NCBI RefSeq assembly: GCF_014633365.1
Contig: NC_068341.1
Coordinates: forward strand, 7,626,001-7,690,000
Source of the DNA: Diospyros lotus
Taxonomy: Eukaryota; Streptophyta; Magnoliopsida; Ericales; Ebenaceae
DNA length: 64,000 nucleotides
Direction of reading: 5' to 3'
The notes below the pieces were generated by a model. The model did no database searches and was not told the DNA's origin. It saw nothing but the letters and a program-made list of their open reading frames with translations. Position numbers and translations under genes: made by a program. Positions within the stretch are counted from its first letter, which is position 1. The number at the start of each line of letters is the position of its first letter. Below are positions 1 through 10,999 of the stretch, piece by piece.

Positions 1-337
1 AAATCTTCTTTTGAAAGAATAATCCTCCGTCTATCATTCCCTTGAGAATGCCACAAATATATACACAGTGGATTCTAAGAATTCTCCTAAATTTTAGAGA
101 TTAGATTCCTACTTTTTAGGACTAGATTACAACAACCTTAAATACAAACAAATCTAATAAAAGGGAAAGATAAGATATAATAGCAATATAAATCAAGATA
201 AATCACAGAGAATAAATCAGATGATAACGAGCTTAGTAGCTTGGTAACTCGGCCATTAGCTTGACAGCTCGATCTTCCCTCAGCTCAGCAGCTTGGCCTC
301 ATTAGCTTGGCAGCTCGGCCTCCCAACAATTTCCACA
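1..337 (-). repeat. 3' LTR of the leftmost copia element (left end truncated)
   Basis: It aligns with 3728-4085 apart from scattered substitutions and a length difference in a run of AGCTCGGCAGCTCGACC-like short repeats near 240-325. It ends in CCACA next to the polypurine tract. The first five bases of the LTR (TGAAG in the partner copy) lie outside the window. Confidence 0.92.
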
Positions 338-344
338 CTCCCCC

Positions 345-1989
345 TCAAGCTGGGCTGAATATGTTATTCAAGCCAAGCTTGGAACTCAATTCATCGAATA
401 TTCTTCTAGATAGAGCTTTAGTGAAAATGTCAGCCACTTGGTTACTAATAGGAGTGTAGATCAGCTTGAATACTCCCTCTTCCAGTTTTTCTTTGATAAA
501 ATGTTTGTCAATTTCCACATGTTTAGTTCGGTCATGATGAATCGGATTTTTAACAATGCTGATGGCAGATTGATTGTCACACAACACCTGTACTGGTTCT
601 GTTGTATCTATTTTCAGCTCTTGGAGTAGTCTTTTCAGCCATATTCCTTCACAAAATCCACGAGCCATTGCTCTAAATTCGGCCTCTGCACTACTTCTAG
701 ATACAATTGACTGCTTCTTGTTGCGCCAAGTCACTAGATTTCCCCATACAAATGAACAATACCCTGAAGTTGACCTTCTATCAAGAATTGAACCAGCCCA
801 ATCAACATCTGTATAGACTGTGATTCCTCGATTTGTTGTTTTTCTAAACGTTAACCCCTTGCTTGGAGTTGATTTCAAGTACCTTAGGATGCGGTAAACT
901 GCTTCAAGTGCTCCTCTTTGGGATCATTCATGAATTGACTTACAACACTATTAGAATATCCAACTTGGTATGTGATAGATATTTAAGCTTTTCTACTAAC
1001 CTTTGATACCTTCCTTTGTCAACTGGATTACTTTCTTTGCCAATGTCCAATTTTGCTTTAGATTCCATAGGAGTTTCAGCTGGTTTACAACCCAACATTC
1101 TTGTTTCCTTAAGGAGATCTAGGATATACCTCCTTTGTCTAACTGAAATTGCCTCTTTGGACCTTGCAACCTCCATGCCTACAAAGTATCTTAACTTCCC
1201 TAGGTCTTTGATCTCAAATTCTCTTGCAAGTACTTCTTTAAGGCTTTTGATTTCAATAATGTCATCCCCTGTAACAATGATATCATCCACATATACAATG
1301 AGAATAGTCAATTTACCTTTCAAGGACCGTTTGATGAATAAAGTGTGGTTAGTTTGGTACTGATTAAATCCATGCTTCTTGATTACCCTTGTAAACCTCT
1401 CAAACCAAGCTCTTGGGGATTGTTTAAGTCAATAGAGTGATCTCCTTAGCTTGCAAACTTTGTTCTTTGTAAGTTTAGTCTCAAATCCATGGGGAATCTC
1501 CATGTAAACTTCCTCTTCTAGATCTCCATTTAAGAAAGCATTCTTCACATCTAACTGATGTAGAGGCCAATCCAAATTTATTGCTAGGGACAACAGAACT
1601 CTGATGGTATTCAACTTTGTCACAGGAGCAAATGTTTATTGGTAGTCAATTCCATAAACTTGGGTGAAGCTCTTTGCCACTAACCGAGCCTTGAATCTGT
1701 CAATCTCTCCATCCTCCCTATATTTTACCGTGAAAACCCACTTGCAGCCCACAAGGTTTTTTCCGAGAGGCAAATCAATGATTTCCCACTTTTCATTCTT
1801 TTCCATGGCCTTGATTTCCTCAAGAACAGCCTCCTTCCATCTAGGGTGCTGAAGAGCCTCTTGGATATTGTTAGGAACCTGCACTTTGTCTACATTTGAA
1901 ACAAACACACTGAATTTTGGTGAGAGACCCTTGTATGAGATATAATTTTGTAGAGGATGTTTTGTGCATGCTCTCACACCCTTCCTCAA
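345..1989 (-). pseudogene. copia reverse transcriptase and RNase H fragments
   Basis: Read on the minus strand, the order is the N-terminal RT segment (LVGCKWVFTVKYREDG), the palm with an intact YVDD catalytic motif near 1280, and RNase H ([49 protein letters not shown]). It ends in NNIFSPA just before the polypurine tract. The pieces at 1636-1989, 1429-1623, 940-1323 and 345-878 are separated by stops or frameshifts. This is the region that would copy element RNA into DNA. It is dead here, although the YVDD residues themselves survive. Confidence 0.9.
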
Positions 1990-2280
1990 GGCAATAGGCT
2001 AATGTAAATCCTCATCGTCAATAGAAACAATAATAGTATTCTCACCAGTTGTATTTCTACCTCTTTCTATCAGTGATTTCGGCTCAGCCTCTTGAACAGT
2101 CCCGAGGCATGTTGGAGCCTCATTCTCCTTAGGTTTGGACTGTCTTCTAAAGTAAACCTGCAGTTCAGTGACAGTAGAGGCAGGAAATTCCTTGGTAGGA
2201 GAAGGAGAATGACTGGTAGAGGTGTTAGATTCAGGTTCCTCAATCTCCTTAGGTTTTTAGCAGTCAATAGAATCCCAAAA

Positions 2281-3210
2281 CTAATATTCTAAGGAAGTAT
2301 CTTGAGTGTTCTCCCCCTGAATATCAGTTTTGTGATAATAGGGTTGATTTTCAATAAATGTGACATCCATGGAGGTAAAGAATTTTTGAAGTTCAGGAGA
2401 GTAGCATTTATACCCTTTTTGATGAGGAGAGTAGCCTCGAAATATGCATTTGAGAGGCCGAGGCTCAAGCTTGCTTCTCATATGATTATGCACATGAAAA
2501 AATGCACAACAACCGAAAATTTTGAGGGGAAGATGTGAAAGGATCCGTGTGTGAGGAAAGGAAGTAAGAAGAAGTTGATTAGGGGTTTGATGCTTTAGGA
2601 TGTGTAAGGGCATTCTATTGATTAGATAGGTGACCGTTAGAATAGTTTCACCCCAAAAATGAGAAGGAACATTAGTAGAAAACAATAGGGATCTCGCAAC
2701 TTCCAATAAGTGTCGGTTCTTTTGTTCTGTAACCCCATTTTGTTGGGGGGTATCAACACAAGTGCTTTGGTGTACTATGCTTTGTTGGGAAAGATAACGA
2801 CCAAGGATAAAATTGAAGTATTCTTTGCTATTATCTGTTCTCAAGATCTGAATTTTGGCATTGAATTGTCTTTGCACCATTGAATGAAAAGTTTGAAAGA
2901 TAGAACCAACTTTAGATTTTTCTTTCATAAGAAATACTCACGTTAAGCGAGTATGATCATCAATAAATGATATGAACCAACGAACCCTAGTAATGTTTCT
3001 AACCCTAGAAGGCCCCCACACATTGCTATGAATCAAGGAGAAAGGCAAAGTTGGAGTATAAACTTGGCTGGGATAAGTGTTTCGTATATGTTTAGAGAAT
3101 TGATAGATTTCACATTGTAACAAATGGGGATCTTTATTCTTGAACAATGAGGGAAACAATTTCTGAAGATAAATAAAATTAGGATGACCTAATCTATAGT
3201 GCCATAACAT
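2281..3210 (-). pseudogene. copia GAG-pre-integrase and integrase fragments
   Basis: The minus-strand peptides contain [12 protein letters not shown] (GAG-pre-integrase zinc-binding region), SNVWGPSRV and FIDDHTRLT, then LRTDNSKEYF and PQQNGVTEQKNRHLLE. The catalytic Asp of TDN and the Glu of TEQKN are both present. The region ends with [20 protein letters not shown] and [12 protein letters not shown], typical of the copia integrase C-terminus. A frameshift separates 2938-3210 from 2281-2928. A more degenerate linker region at about 2000-2280 follows. Confidence 0.88.
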
Positions 3211-3279
3211 GATAGCACCATTATTGGAATGAAAATTAGATAAATAAACAACTGGTTTAAGAGAAGAACAGTTGTTGGA

Positions 3280-3604
3280 TTAAACAACTTTACTGCCAGA
3301 AGAAGTCTTTTTAAGGATGTAAAGGCCCAAACATGCTTCAGCATTGCCAATCGTCCTCCCTGAACTCCGGTCTTGAAATTCACACAAATTTTGTGAGAAT
3401 TTAACCACACAATTACAATCAGTTGATAACTTGCTCACTGATATTAAGTTGCAATCTAAATTTAGCACCAAGAGAATTGATTTTAGGGTTAAATCATCTG
3501 AAACTATCACCATTCTAATTCCAGCCACCTTTGATAGTGAACCATTAGCAATCCTTACCACCCAATCTTGCTTGCAGGGTTGACTTACTGTCGTTGCTGG
3601 CCAT
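3280..3604 (-). pseudogene. fused gag start and protease remnant
   Basis: A minus-strand ATG at 3604-3602 opens MASNDSK, which matches the start of gag in the relative at 18733 (MADRGSK). It then jumps directly into QARLGGKDC, which in the adjacent frame reads QPCKQDWVVRIANGS, the sequence just after the protease domain in the relative (about 17590). Nearly all of gag, the zinc knuckle and the protease DSGA motif are therefore missing, about 1.1 kb by comparison with the relative. The rest ([28 protein letters not shown]) is the usual segment before the GAG-pre-integrase region. The deletion is inferred from this comparison. Confidence 0.8.
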
Positions 3605-3727
3605 TGTAGAAGAATTCTGGTACTATCGAGTAGAAAGAAGAAAGGAGATTAAGAGGTGGATGGTCGCTATAGCAACTGGCTGCTTAGGGTTTGATAACAG
3701 GAGGAAATAATTCCTGCTCTGATACCA

Positions 3728-4085
3728 TGAAGAAATATTCTTTTGAAAGAATAATCTTCCGTCTATAATTCCCTTGAGAATGCCACAAATATATACACAG
3801 TGGATCCTAAGAATTCTCCTAAATTTTAGAGATTAAATTCATACTTTTTAGGACTAGATTACAACAACCTTAAATACAAACAAATCTAATAAAAGAGAAA
3901 GATAAGATATAATAGCAATATAAATTAAGATAAATCACAAAAAATAAATCAGATGATAATGAGCTTAGTAGCTTGGTAACTCAACCATTAGCTCGATAGC
4001 TCAACCTTCCCTCAGCTCGGCAGCTCAACCTTATCAGCTCGGCAGCTCTACCTTCCATCAGCTCGGCCTGCCAAAAATTTCCACA
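3728..4085 (-). repeat. 5' LTR of the leftmost copia element
   Basis: The LTR begins TGAAGAAATATTC directly after the primer-binding site and ends TTTCCACA, so it has the canonical TG...CA ends. At 358 bp it is longer than the partner LTR because it has extra AGCTCGGC-type repeat units near 4000-4070. The number of substitutions relative to the partner suggests an older insertion than the copia element at 35618-40713. Confidence 0.92.
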
Positions 4086-4440
4086 CCTTTATTTTTTGTT
4101 AACAGGGAACAACAACCACAACCATGGATTCCGAGTGGAGATTCGAACACTGGGCAACATCCGACATCGAAAAATCATGAAGCTGCTGGCGGATCTACAG
4201 AAATAAGAATAGAACATGGTTGGAAATCTTACCGTGGAAGAAGATGAAGATGCACTAGTGGTTTGAAACTCGAAATCGGAGCTGGTCTTCTACAGAAATG
4301 GCGACGAAGCCCAAGACAGAGCTTGTCTTCAGCGATGGATGGCGACTCATAGGAAGTCGGAGATGGCTACGAAGCCTAAGTCGGAGCTCGACTTCAGCAG
4401 TGGAGGTGACAAACAGTCATAACACAAAAAGTTATAAAAA
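4086..4440. other. unassigned segment with a 65-bp direct repeat
   Basis: The minus-strand polyprotein of the second copia element reads up to an ALRKG-STRNPHPFYNFL-like segment around 4420-4480, which is normal for the linker before reverse transcriptase. Beyond about 4400 the expected RT sequence is not found. Instead there are two imperfect direct copies, starting at 4298 and 4363 (ATGGCGACGAAGCCC and ATGGCTACGAAGCCT), with a 65-bp period. The segment may be a rearranged part of the element or captured sequence. No gene is recognised. Confidence 0.4.
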
Positions 4441-6974
4441 GGATGTGGATTGCGAGTAGACCATGTACCTTTGCGGAGTGCAATAGAAAGGTTGTCGGGC
4501 TCAAGATCCATGGCAAGAGCGACCACTGACGGAGAGAGTTAGTTAGGAGAGTCGCAGTCAAGAGGAATGTCGGTGCCAGGAGCAGGATGAGGATGATGGT
4601 GATAAGTAAGTTTAGGATCCGGAGAGTGTGGACCGAAAGATGGAAGTAGAGGGTCCACTAAGGAGGAGATAGACGGATCTGATAAGGGCAACGTAAGAGA
4701 AGGAATGGGCAATACCTAGTCAAGACGCCGTGAATCAGGCTAAGCAACTGCGAAGGATTATCGTTCAAAGAATGTGACATCAGCAGACATAAGAAAACAG
4801 TTCAACTCAGGAGAGTAACACTTATAGCATTTTTGTAACTGAGAGTAACCGAGGAAAATACACTTGAGGGATTTGGCAGCAAGTTTATCCTATCCTGGTG
4901 AAAAGGAATGCACAAGATAGATACATCCAAATACACAAAAGGGAACAGAATAAAGGGGCTGGGAGGGGAACAAAAGAGAGTGAGGAATATTGTCCTTTAA
5001 CACTGAAGATGGCATGCGATTGATCAAATAACACGCAATAAGAACAACATCTCCCCAGAATTTGGTGGGAAGATCAGCATGTAAAAGTAGTGTTCATGCA
5101 GTTTTAATGAGATGACGATTTTTATGCTCAGTAATACCATTTTGTTGAGGTGTACAAGGACAAGAAGATTGATGCAGAATGCCACGAGTAGTCATGAAAG
5201 TAGTAAATTGAGAAGAAAAGTACTCAGAGGCATTATTTCAGCAGTGAATGTTTGAAAGACAGAAAACAACTCAGACTGACTCTTCATGAGAAATAACCAA
5301 GTGCAGCTAGAAAAGTCATCAATGAAAGTAACAAAATATGAGAAACCAAGAGTAGAATTGACATGACTGGGCCCCCATACATCAGAGTGCACAAGAGAAA
5401 AGGGAGCCTCAGCCCTATTATTGACACAATTGGAAAAAGAACTATGTGCGTGTTTACCACGCTGACATGACTCACAATCAAAAAGAGACAACAATGACAA
5501 ACTAGGAACTAATTTCTTCAATTTGGAGAGGCTAGGATGACCAAGACGAGAGTGGAGAAGATCTGGGGAAGCAGCACTAGTGCAAGCCATTGGCACAGTA
5601 AGATGATAGTGACCTTTTGACTCATGCCCGACGCCAATCGTCTGCCCTGTACGTTTGTCATGTACACAAACAGAGGTAGGAGTGAAAGTGACTGAGCAGT
5701 TAAGGGTTTTAGTAAGCTGGCTAACTAAAATCAAATTGAAATGACTGCTAGGGACATATAAAATTGAATTAAAGATAAAGACAAAGTGGGTGTGGTTTGG
5801 CCTATCCCTTTAACTGCAGTTTTGGTGCCATCAGTCAGGGTAACTGTAGGCAAGGTATCAGAATAAGTAAGTGAAGAGAAAAGAAGTTCATTACCTCACA
5901 TATGATCAGTGGTGCCAGAATCTATAATCCAAGGACTAAGAGATGGGCTTTTATCAACGCAAGCAACAAGATTATCAGGATGAGACTACTAGGTGGCTTG
6001 AAACTTCAAAAAGACATCATACTCAGCTGCAAACATAGGTATCAATTGTGAACCCGATGCAGATTGGGCAGAACTAGGATCACTCTGGAATGCATGAGCT
6101 GCACTGGTAGATGATGTAGGCGGAGCAGCTGGTTATCATGTTTCTTCCAACACTTGTCCTCAAGATGACCCAGTTTCTTACAAAAGGTACACTGTGGACG
6201 TGGCCGATTATTATTACGGCCTTTATTTCCTCCTGAGTGAGAAGTTTGAGACACAAGGGTTGAAGATTCAGCTAGAAGAACAACATGGGAAGAAGATGAC
6301 ATACCATGTGCACCGGTCATGTTCAATAACCTTTTAAAAAAGTCCTTCATGGTAGGATTAGTGGAGCTGGTCAAGATTTGATGCCTAATGGGATCAAATT
6401 CTGGTTTTAGATCGGAAAAAGCAATAACCATAAAAAACTTCTCTCTTTGAGCAAGTTGTTCGGTCTTGGTCGTAGTAATGGGAAGAAGAGCATCAAATTC
6501 TTGCATGAGAGCCCGAATCTGTCCCAAATAAGATTCCATGGACGACGCATGCTTCAAATTCTTGATATTAGAGACCACAATGTACAAACGTTGGATGTCA
6601 TTCGTATAACATTCTTCAGCTTCCTTCCACAAGTCAACACAAGTTTCAAATGGGCAAAAGAGCTGCATGATGGATGGATCAATAGACTGCCATAGGAGGC
6701 TGCATAACTGGGCATCAACTTAATCCCATCTAGCCCGATTGGCTTCCGGCACACTTTCAACCTTTGTGGTAAGATGATCGGCTTGGCCTTGCCCTTTGAA
6801 CCACATTTTGACAGAGGCTTTCCATGAGAGATAATTGGCAAATCTTATCAACTTGACAGTGGTGATATTGGTTGTTCCGAGATTGGAGATAGTAAAGGAC
6901 TAAAAGGCAGTAGGGGCAACAGGTGCGGTTGCGGGAGTAGCACCAACAGAAACTGCGTCACTGAGGTTAGACAT
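4440..6974 (-). pseudogene. gag and integrase remnants of the second copia element
   Basis: The probable gag start is the minus-strand ATG at 6974-6972 (MSNLSDAVSVGATP), followed after 24 codons by an in-frame TAG. Further along are a UBN2-type gag body (YLSWKASVKMWFKGQGQ; CVDLWKEAEECYTNDIQRLY; SMESYLGQIRALMQEFDALL) and a zinc knuckle CTFCKKLGHLEDKCWKKH near 6150-6200. The 5192-5734 part holds LLHSRLGHPSLSKLKKL and SLVHSDVWGPSHV plus FVTFIDDFSSCTWLF, the GAG-pre-integrase region and start of integrase. The integrase C-terminus and linker are highly degenerate (4440-5190). This element belongs to a different copia lineage from its left neighbour, judging by gag. Confidence 0.8.
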
Positions 6975-7296
6975 AGCGAGGATTTGACACCAAGAATAGG
7001 CCTAGGGAAGGGAGGTGAGTTGATTTGGAGAAGCCAGGAGAAAACAACCGGCGGACGCGCCGGTGAGTAGGGGTGGATGGCGGTGCGTGGGAGCTTCGGC
7101 GGCTGCAATTTTTCAGCGGCAACTTAGCCTGAAGGCAGCGAACCCTAGGATGGGGTCGGTTCCAACAAACGACGGTTGGACAGTGATGTTCTGGCATAAA
7201 CAGTGACGATGAAGAGAGAAAACTAGGGTTTGAAAGCCGCTGGAAAAAGATACATAGCGGTGGATAGGGTTTTTCTCACCGGTGGCTCTGATACCA

Positions 7297-7490
7297 TGTG
7301 AAAAAACAATTATGAGAGAAAAACTTAAGAGATTAGTCTCTTAGTGTGTTATTTATAATAGGCACAACGGGTTTAATAATTTACGGGTTTAGCCTAATTA
7401 CACATAGTTACAACAAATAAATAAATAAATAAAAACACATACAACAATATGCAATATATCTAATTATACTAATAATTCTATTACTTTTGG
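7297..7490 (-). repeat. 5' LTR of the second copia element (outer end uncertain)
   Basis: The inner boundary is firm: the LTR begins TGTGAAAAAAC immediately after the primer-binding site at 7281-7296. The outer boundary cannot be fixed from a single copy. Several CA dinucleotides between 7390 and 7460 are possible ends. Confidence 0.6.
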
Positions 7491-9166
7491 TTCCCCTCCC
7501 TAAAGATATTGTGTGTGTCAATTTCCAAGCTAGAAGAAACAAGAACCTGAATTACATTTGTGGTAGAAGCACTGCTATTTTAAATCAAGTCAAGATTTTA
7601 TTAATGGGACAAAATCACCATGTTTCAACTTATCAAAAAATAAGTAAATGAATCACTTAATTAAAGCAAATAGTAATAATAATAAAAAGATGAAAATGAA
7701 TCACTAACTTGCTCCCTTCTTGTTATTAGCATCAACCATCCACTGTTTGGAGGCTTGCTCTCACGTTCTTTATCCAGCATACTTGAGGTAGTGGTCTTGC
7801 AGAAGATGGAGCAGTGTTAATTGTTTGTCCCAACAAGAAATAGCAGTACTGTGACCTCCATGGGAACTCAACTCTCATTAATAAGGTTCACTATACCCCC
7901 AAAGCCAAGGTGAAAGGATAAGGTTCACTATACCCCAAAACCAAGGTGAAAGAATTAAGGGTCATAATAAGAAGCTTCGATTTCTATGTAATTCCCTGTG
8001 TGAGTGAGCCTACTCTTGTTACAAGTAAAGGTTATCATGATCTAAAGTAATATCCACATGCCCAGCCAAAAAGCTTAGTCTTCATTTGTCCGAAGTCCAA
8101 ATGGCGCATAGTAGCTTTGAAGAAATTTGTCCGCACCAGAGTACTAGAAAACTCTTTCTGCTTCATTTGAATTCTAGGATACCATATGCTGAGTGTTCTT
8201 AAGGTTTCTTTATGGCTTTCCAAGAAGATTTGAATGCTGCTTAATCTGCCAGAAAACAAAATAAAAATCCATTATTAAGGGTCAGTACCTCAGTTCAACC
8301 ATTTATTTTCTGCCCAAATTTTGTAACATAATGGAAAGCCAATCTTGTATGGAAATGCTCCATTCCTGTTGGGACCTCCCTCTTGTTGAAATGGTACACA
8401 GGACTTGAACTTTAGATATTGAAAATTGAAATTCTCATGTTTCTAGTTACACACTGAAACTAATCAAAACTCTGTAAATATGTTCGGAACAATGAGTTGT
8501 TTGGACATCATTGGTAATATCTAACAATATTCATATTTATCTACACGTGCTATAAAAGCAAATTATTAGAGAACACGAGATATAAAATTTATTTCGAAAG
8601 GGAGAAATAGTCAAATAATATTGACCCAATCAAAGTCACGTATTCTGTTGTTTTGATTCAATAGCTACCTTCTTTATATAAATATCTTTACTATTGGCGT
8701 GTTCCTTTACTCCATTCCTATTTATATGAGCTCCTACCCTAAGTAATTGTTTAATTTAATCAGTTCTTGCTCTTGCTGTTATGGGGGAAAAGATTTTAGC
8801 ATCTTTACAGGAAGGATCTCCTGAACTTTTAGAAACATCTTGACCTTTATTTTAATATTACTGTTTCTGGTGATTTGGTAAATTTTATTTTATTGGATCA
8901 TGTAATATATACTAGTGCATGATAAAACAGATTTATTTCATCTTGCTTCTATTTTTTGGCCTCCTTTGAAGAGATTATTAGACTTCTTTTAGGTAATTTT
9001 TTTAATATACTAGTGCTTGATATAACATTTTTTGCTTCTTTGAACTGATTTATTATATTAATTTTTTTAATATTACTGCTTCCTTTATTTTTTGCTCCTA
9101 ATACTTCTTTTAGGTTTTGCACTTTATTTCCCTTGACAATGCTAAGTAAGAAATTTCCTTTTGCAG
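7491..9166. other. non-coding, probable intron or flank of TOP3B, with a 37-bp tandem repeat
   Basis: No further TOP3B exon was found on the plus strand here. A 37-bp unit is tandemly duplicated at 7881-7917 and 7918-7954 (each starts ATAAGGTTCACTATACCCC). A possible minus-strand exon lies at 8035-8245. The sequence from 8750 to 9160 is T-rich and ends in the acceptor of the TOP3B exon, TTTTGCAG at 9166. Confidence 0.5.
8035..8245 (-). pseudogene. possible orphan terminal exon of unknown product
   Basis: On the minus strand a very good splice acceptor (pyrimidine-rich TTTTGTTTTCTGGCAG) ends at 8246. It opens 69 codons reading LSSIQIFLESHKETLRTLSIW... and ending ...LFGWACGYYFRS before a stop at 8035. 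The acceptor phase fits the frame. I do not recognise the family, although the LSSIQ/LRTLSIW start has a leucine-rich-repeat-like rhythm. No upstream partner exon was found between here and the TOP3B exon, so it may be a gene relic, transposon-carried gene fragment or chance ORF. Confidence 0.3.
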
Positions 9167-9817
9167 TTGTACAAAGAACATACTTGCCCTTTGGATAACT
9201 TTGAGCTTCTGATGTTCTCATTGCCTGGCCCAGAAGGCAAGACATTTCCTTTCTGCCCTTACTGCTATAACAGTCCCCCATTTGAAGGTATAAGCACAAT
9301 TTATGGTGCATCTAAAGCCGGTGTTTCGGGAAAGTTGGGAAAAGGAGCTGGAATGCCATGTTTCCTCTGTCCACATCCCACGTGCCGGCATTCTCTCATA
9401 GCCCAAGGTGTTTGTGCCTGTCCTGAATGCAACGGGACACTTGTGCTTGATCCAGTTAGTGCTCCCAAATGGAGGCTTTTCTGCAACATGTGCAACTGTC
9501 TTGTTTTCCTTCCTGAAGGCGCTCACCGGATTTCCACAACGAAGGAACGTTGTCCTGAATGTGATTCCACCATCATCGAAGTCGACTTCAACAAGAAAAC
9601 GACACCCTTGGAGGATGGAGCCACCTTGCATATTGGTTGCATCCTATGTGATGAATTGCTGCAATCGCTGGTTCAGATGAAGTATGGAAGATCTTTTTCT
9701 AGGCGCGGGGGAGGAAGGGGAAGGGGGAGAGTAAGAGGCAGAGGATATGGAGGAAGAGGAAGAGGTAGAGGTGGAAGGAAACCAGAAGACCCTAGAATGA
9801 GTTTTAGAGGTTTCTAG
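9167..9817 (+). CDS. TOP3B: DNA topoisomerase 3-beta, C-terminal exon
   Basis: This is the final 216 codons of a type IA topoisomerase, starting at a TTTTGCAG acceptor and ending in TAG at 9815-9817. The opening LYKEHTCPLDNFELLMFS matches, from my recall of the family, the segment after the catalytic core in TOP3-beta. Paired-cysteine zinc-finger motifs follow: CPYC, CFLCPHPTC, CACPEC, CNMCNC, CPEC and CILC. The last 40 or so residues form an RGG box (RGGGRGRGRVRGRGYGGRG), a feature of TOP3-beta that fits its known activity on RNA as well as DNA. The Tyr active site and toprim domain are encoded in exons not visible here. The region upstream is occupied by nested retrotransposons, so the preceding intron may be very long, or the gene may be broken. 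Confidence 0.92.
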   Translation: MYKEHTCPLDNFELLMFSLPGPEGKTFPFCPYCYNSPPFEGISTIYGASKAGVSGKLGKGAGMPCFLCPHPTCRHSLIAQGVCACPECNGTLVLDPVSAPKWRLFCNMCNCLVFLPEGAHRISTTKERCPECDSTIIEVDFNKKTTPLEDGATLHIGCILCDELLQSLVQMKYGRSFSRRGGGRGRGRVRGRGYGGRGRGRGGRKPEDPRMSFRGF

Positions 9818-10999
9818 TGTACTTTTAGAACTAAATTTTCGTCTGTGTGTTTGAGAGTGCCGAAGTCTGTCTACAACTGAAGAAACAGATGTTTGCCAAA
9901 TTTGTGACTTGTGCGTATAGGGGTCCAAGGATAAAATTAATGAGGAATCTTTAAACACTCAAGATAGTAGGTAGCTTAGTGATAAGTGTAAGGTTTGGAA
10001 CATCACCTTAGGAGTCCATTTTACCGGTTTAGGGGTTGTGTCTGATTTGTGGTTCTACTCCTATTTGGATGGTCTCATTGAGTTCTAAGGACTATAAATG
10101 TCTTGTCTTCTTCTTCTGATGGTATATGAGATTAGCCAAGTACAATTAGAGTGATGATACGTGGGATAGGATTAGAATAGAACTGGTTAATCATTTACTC
10201 TTTGAACTGTAAGCAAACAAAAATAAGTTCTCCTAACGGCCACTACAAATGGGCATTACTCGAACCTTATAGTTGTATGATTGTGCTAGTGTTGTCTCTC
10301 TTTTTATTTTTGGCCAAGTGATGCCTGCCTTTATTGAAGTTACGTACTCCCGTCGCTCAAAACATTTGTAAGTAATTTTATCTGTCTTTTTGACAATTAA
10401 CATAATTTTGCCTCGGGGTGACGCTGCTATCTTTTCTCAGGGTACATCCTTAAATTTAGCATTGATTATCAAAAAATTATTGAATTTGAGTCAGTGTCTC
10501 AACACTACAATAAATTGTAAGATTTATTAATTTTGTATCAATCTTGCAATATTGTTAAAATTTAAATAATTAAAAGTCTTATGATTTTTTTTTCTTATTT
10601 TCTAATTTAATCACGTTTATAATTAGAGTTTGTTATTATTTGAATGGATAAGTTTAATAATAATTTGTAAAAATTAACTAATTATTTTGTGAAATAATAT
10701 TTATAATTAATTTATTGAAGATACAAAAAAGAGTGTATAAATAGCATTATAATGGTAAATATTATCAATTTGGGTTAAAAAAAAGAAAAGAAAACGGATA
10801 AGACGTGGGCACGGTGATGACACGTGGATGGGATGGTCCCCACCCTTGACATCTCACTGATCAGTTCATCCCAAGTCCATAACCAAAGCCAACCCAACTA
10901 CATCCTTTCATTTGATGATCTTCTTCTTCCCACACAAGTCGCAAACCCCAATCTTCTCTTCCATCTCCGTTCCCATTCCCATTCCCATTCCCAACCAAG
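9818..10999. other. intergenic region between TOP3B and the S1-domain gene
   Basis: It holds the TOP3B 3' untranslated region (start) and an AT-rich spacer. The promoter and 5' untranslated region of the S1-domain gene occupy the end. No ORF with recognisable similarity was seen. Confidence 0.6.
10736..10826 (+). promoter_or_regulatory. TATA box and G-box upstream of the S1-domain gene
   Basis: TATAAATA at 10736-10743 lies 257 bp before the start codon. A G-box, ACACGTGG, with core CACGTG at 10821-10826, lies between it and the ATG at 11000. G-boxes bind bZIP and bHLH factors and are common in light-regulated plastid genes. Transcription start was not determined, so the G-box may fall in the leader. 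Confidence 0.4.

Larger units (their letters stand above)
1..4085 (-). mobile_element. Ty1/copia LTR retrotransposon, degenerate, gag deleted
   Basis: Two related LTRs (1-337, cut about 5 bp short by the window edge, and 3728-4085) flank an internal region read on the minus strand. A primer-binding site complementary to initiator methionine tRNA (TGGTATCAGAGC on the minus strand, about 3716-3727) abuts the right-hand LTR. A purine-rich polypurine tract (GAGGGGGAG on the minus strand, 338-352) abuts the left-hand LTR. Between them are fragments in the copia order protease, integrase, reverse transcriptase, RNase H. Only about 3.4 kb of internal sequence remains because most of gag and the protease active site are gone. 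Many stops and frameshifts separate the pieces, so the element cannot move by itself. The internal proteins resemble those of the element at 14072-19153, but the LTRs differ. It seems to interrupt the older element to its right. The left target duplication lies outside the window. Confidence 0.93.
4086..7490 (-). mobile_element. second copia element, 5' half only, interrupted
   Basis: The 5' end is marked by a primer-binding site (TGGTATCAGAGCCACC on the minus strand, 7296-7281) and an LTR that starts TGTGAAAAAAC at 7297. Downstream on the minus strand come gag with a zinc knuckle, a GAG-pre-integrase region and integrase. No reverse transcriptase or second LTR is visible, because the sequence runs into the LTR of the left element at 4085. 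The simplest reading is that the left element inserted into this one in the same orientation, and that the rest lies beyond the left edge. The outer LTR end at about 7490 is a guess, because there is no second copy to compare. Confidence 0.8.

Noticed and set aside
9218..9631. Minus-strand frame over the TOP3B exon
   Set aside because: It is antisense to conserved zinc-finger codons and has no features of its own.
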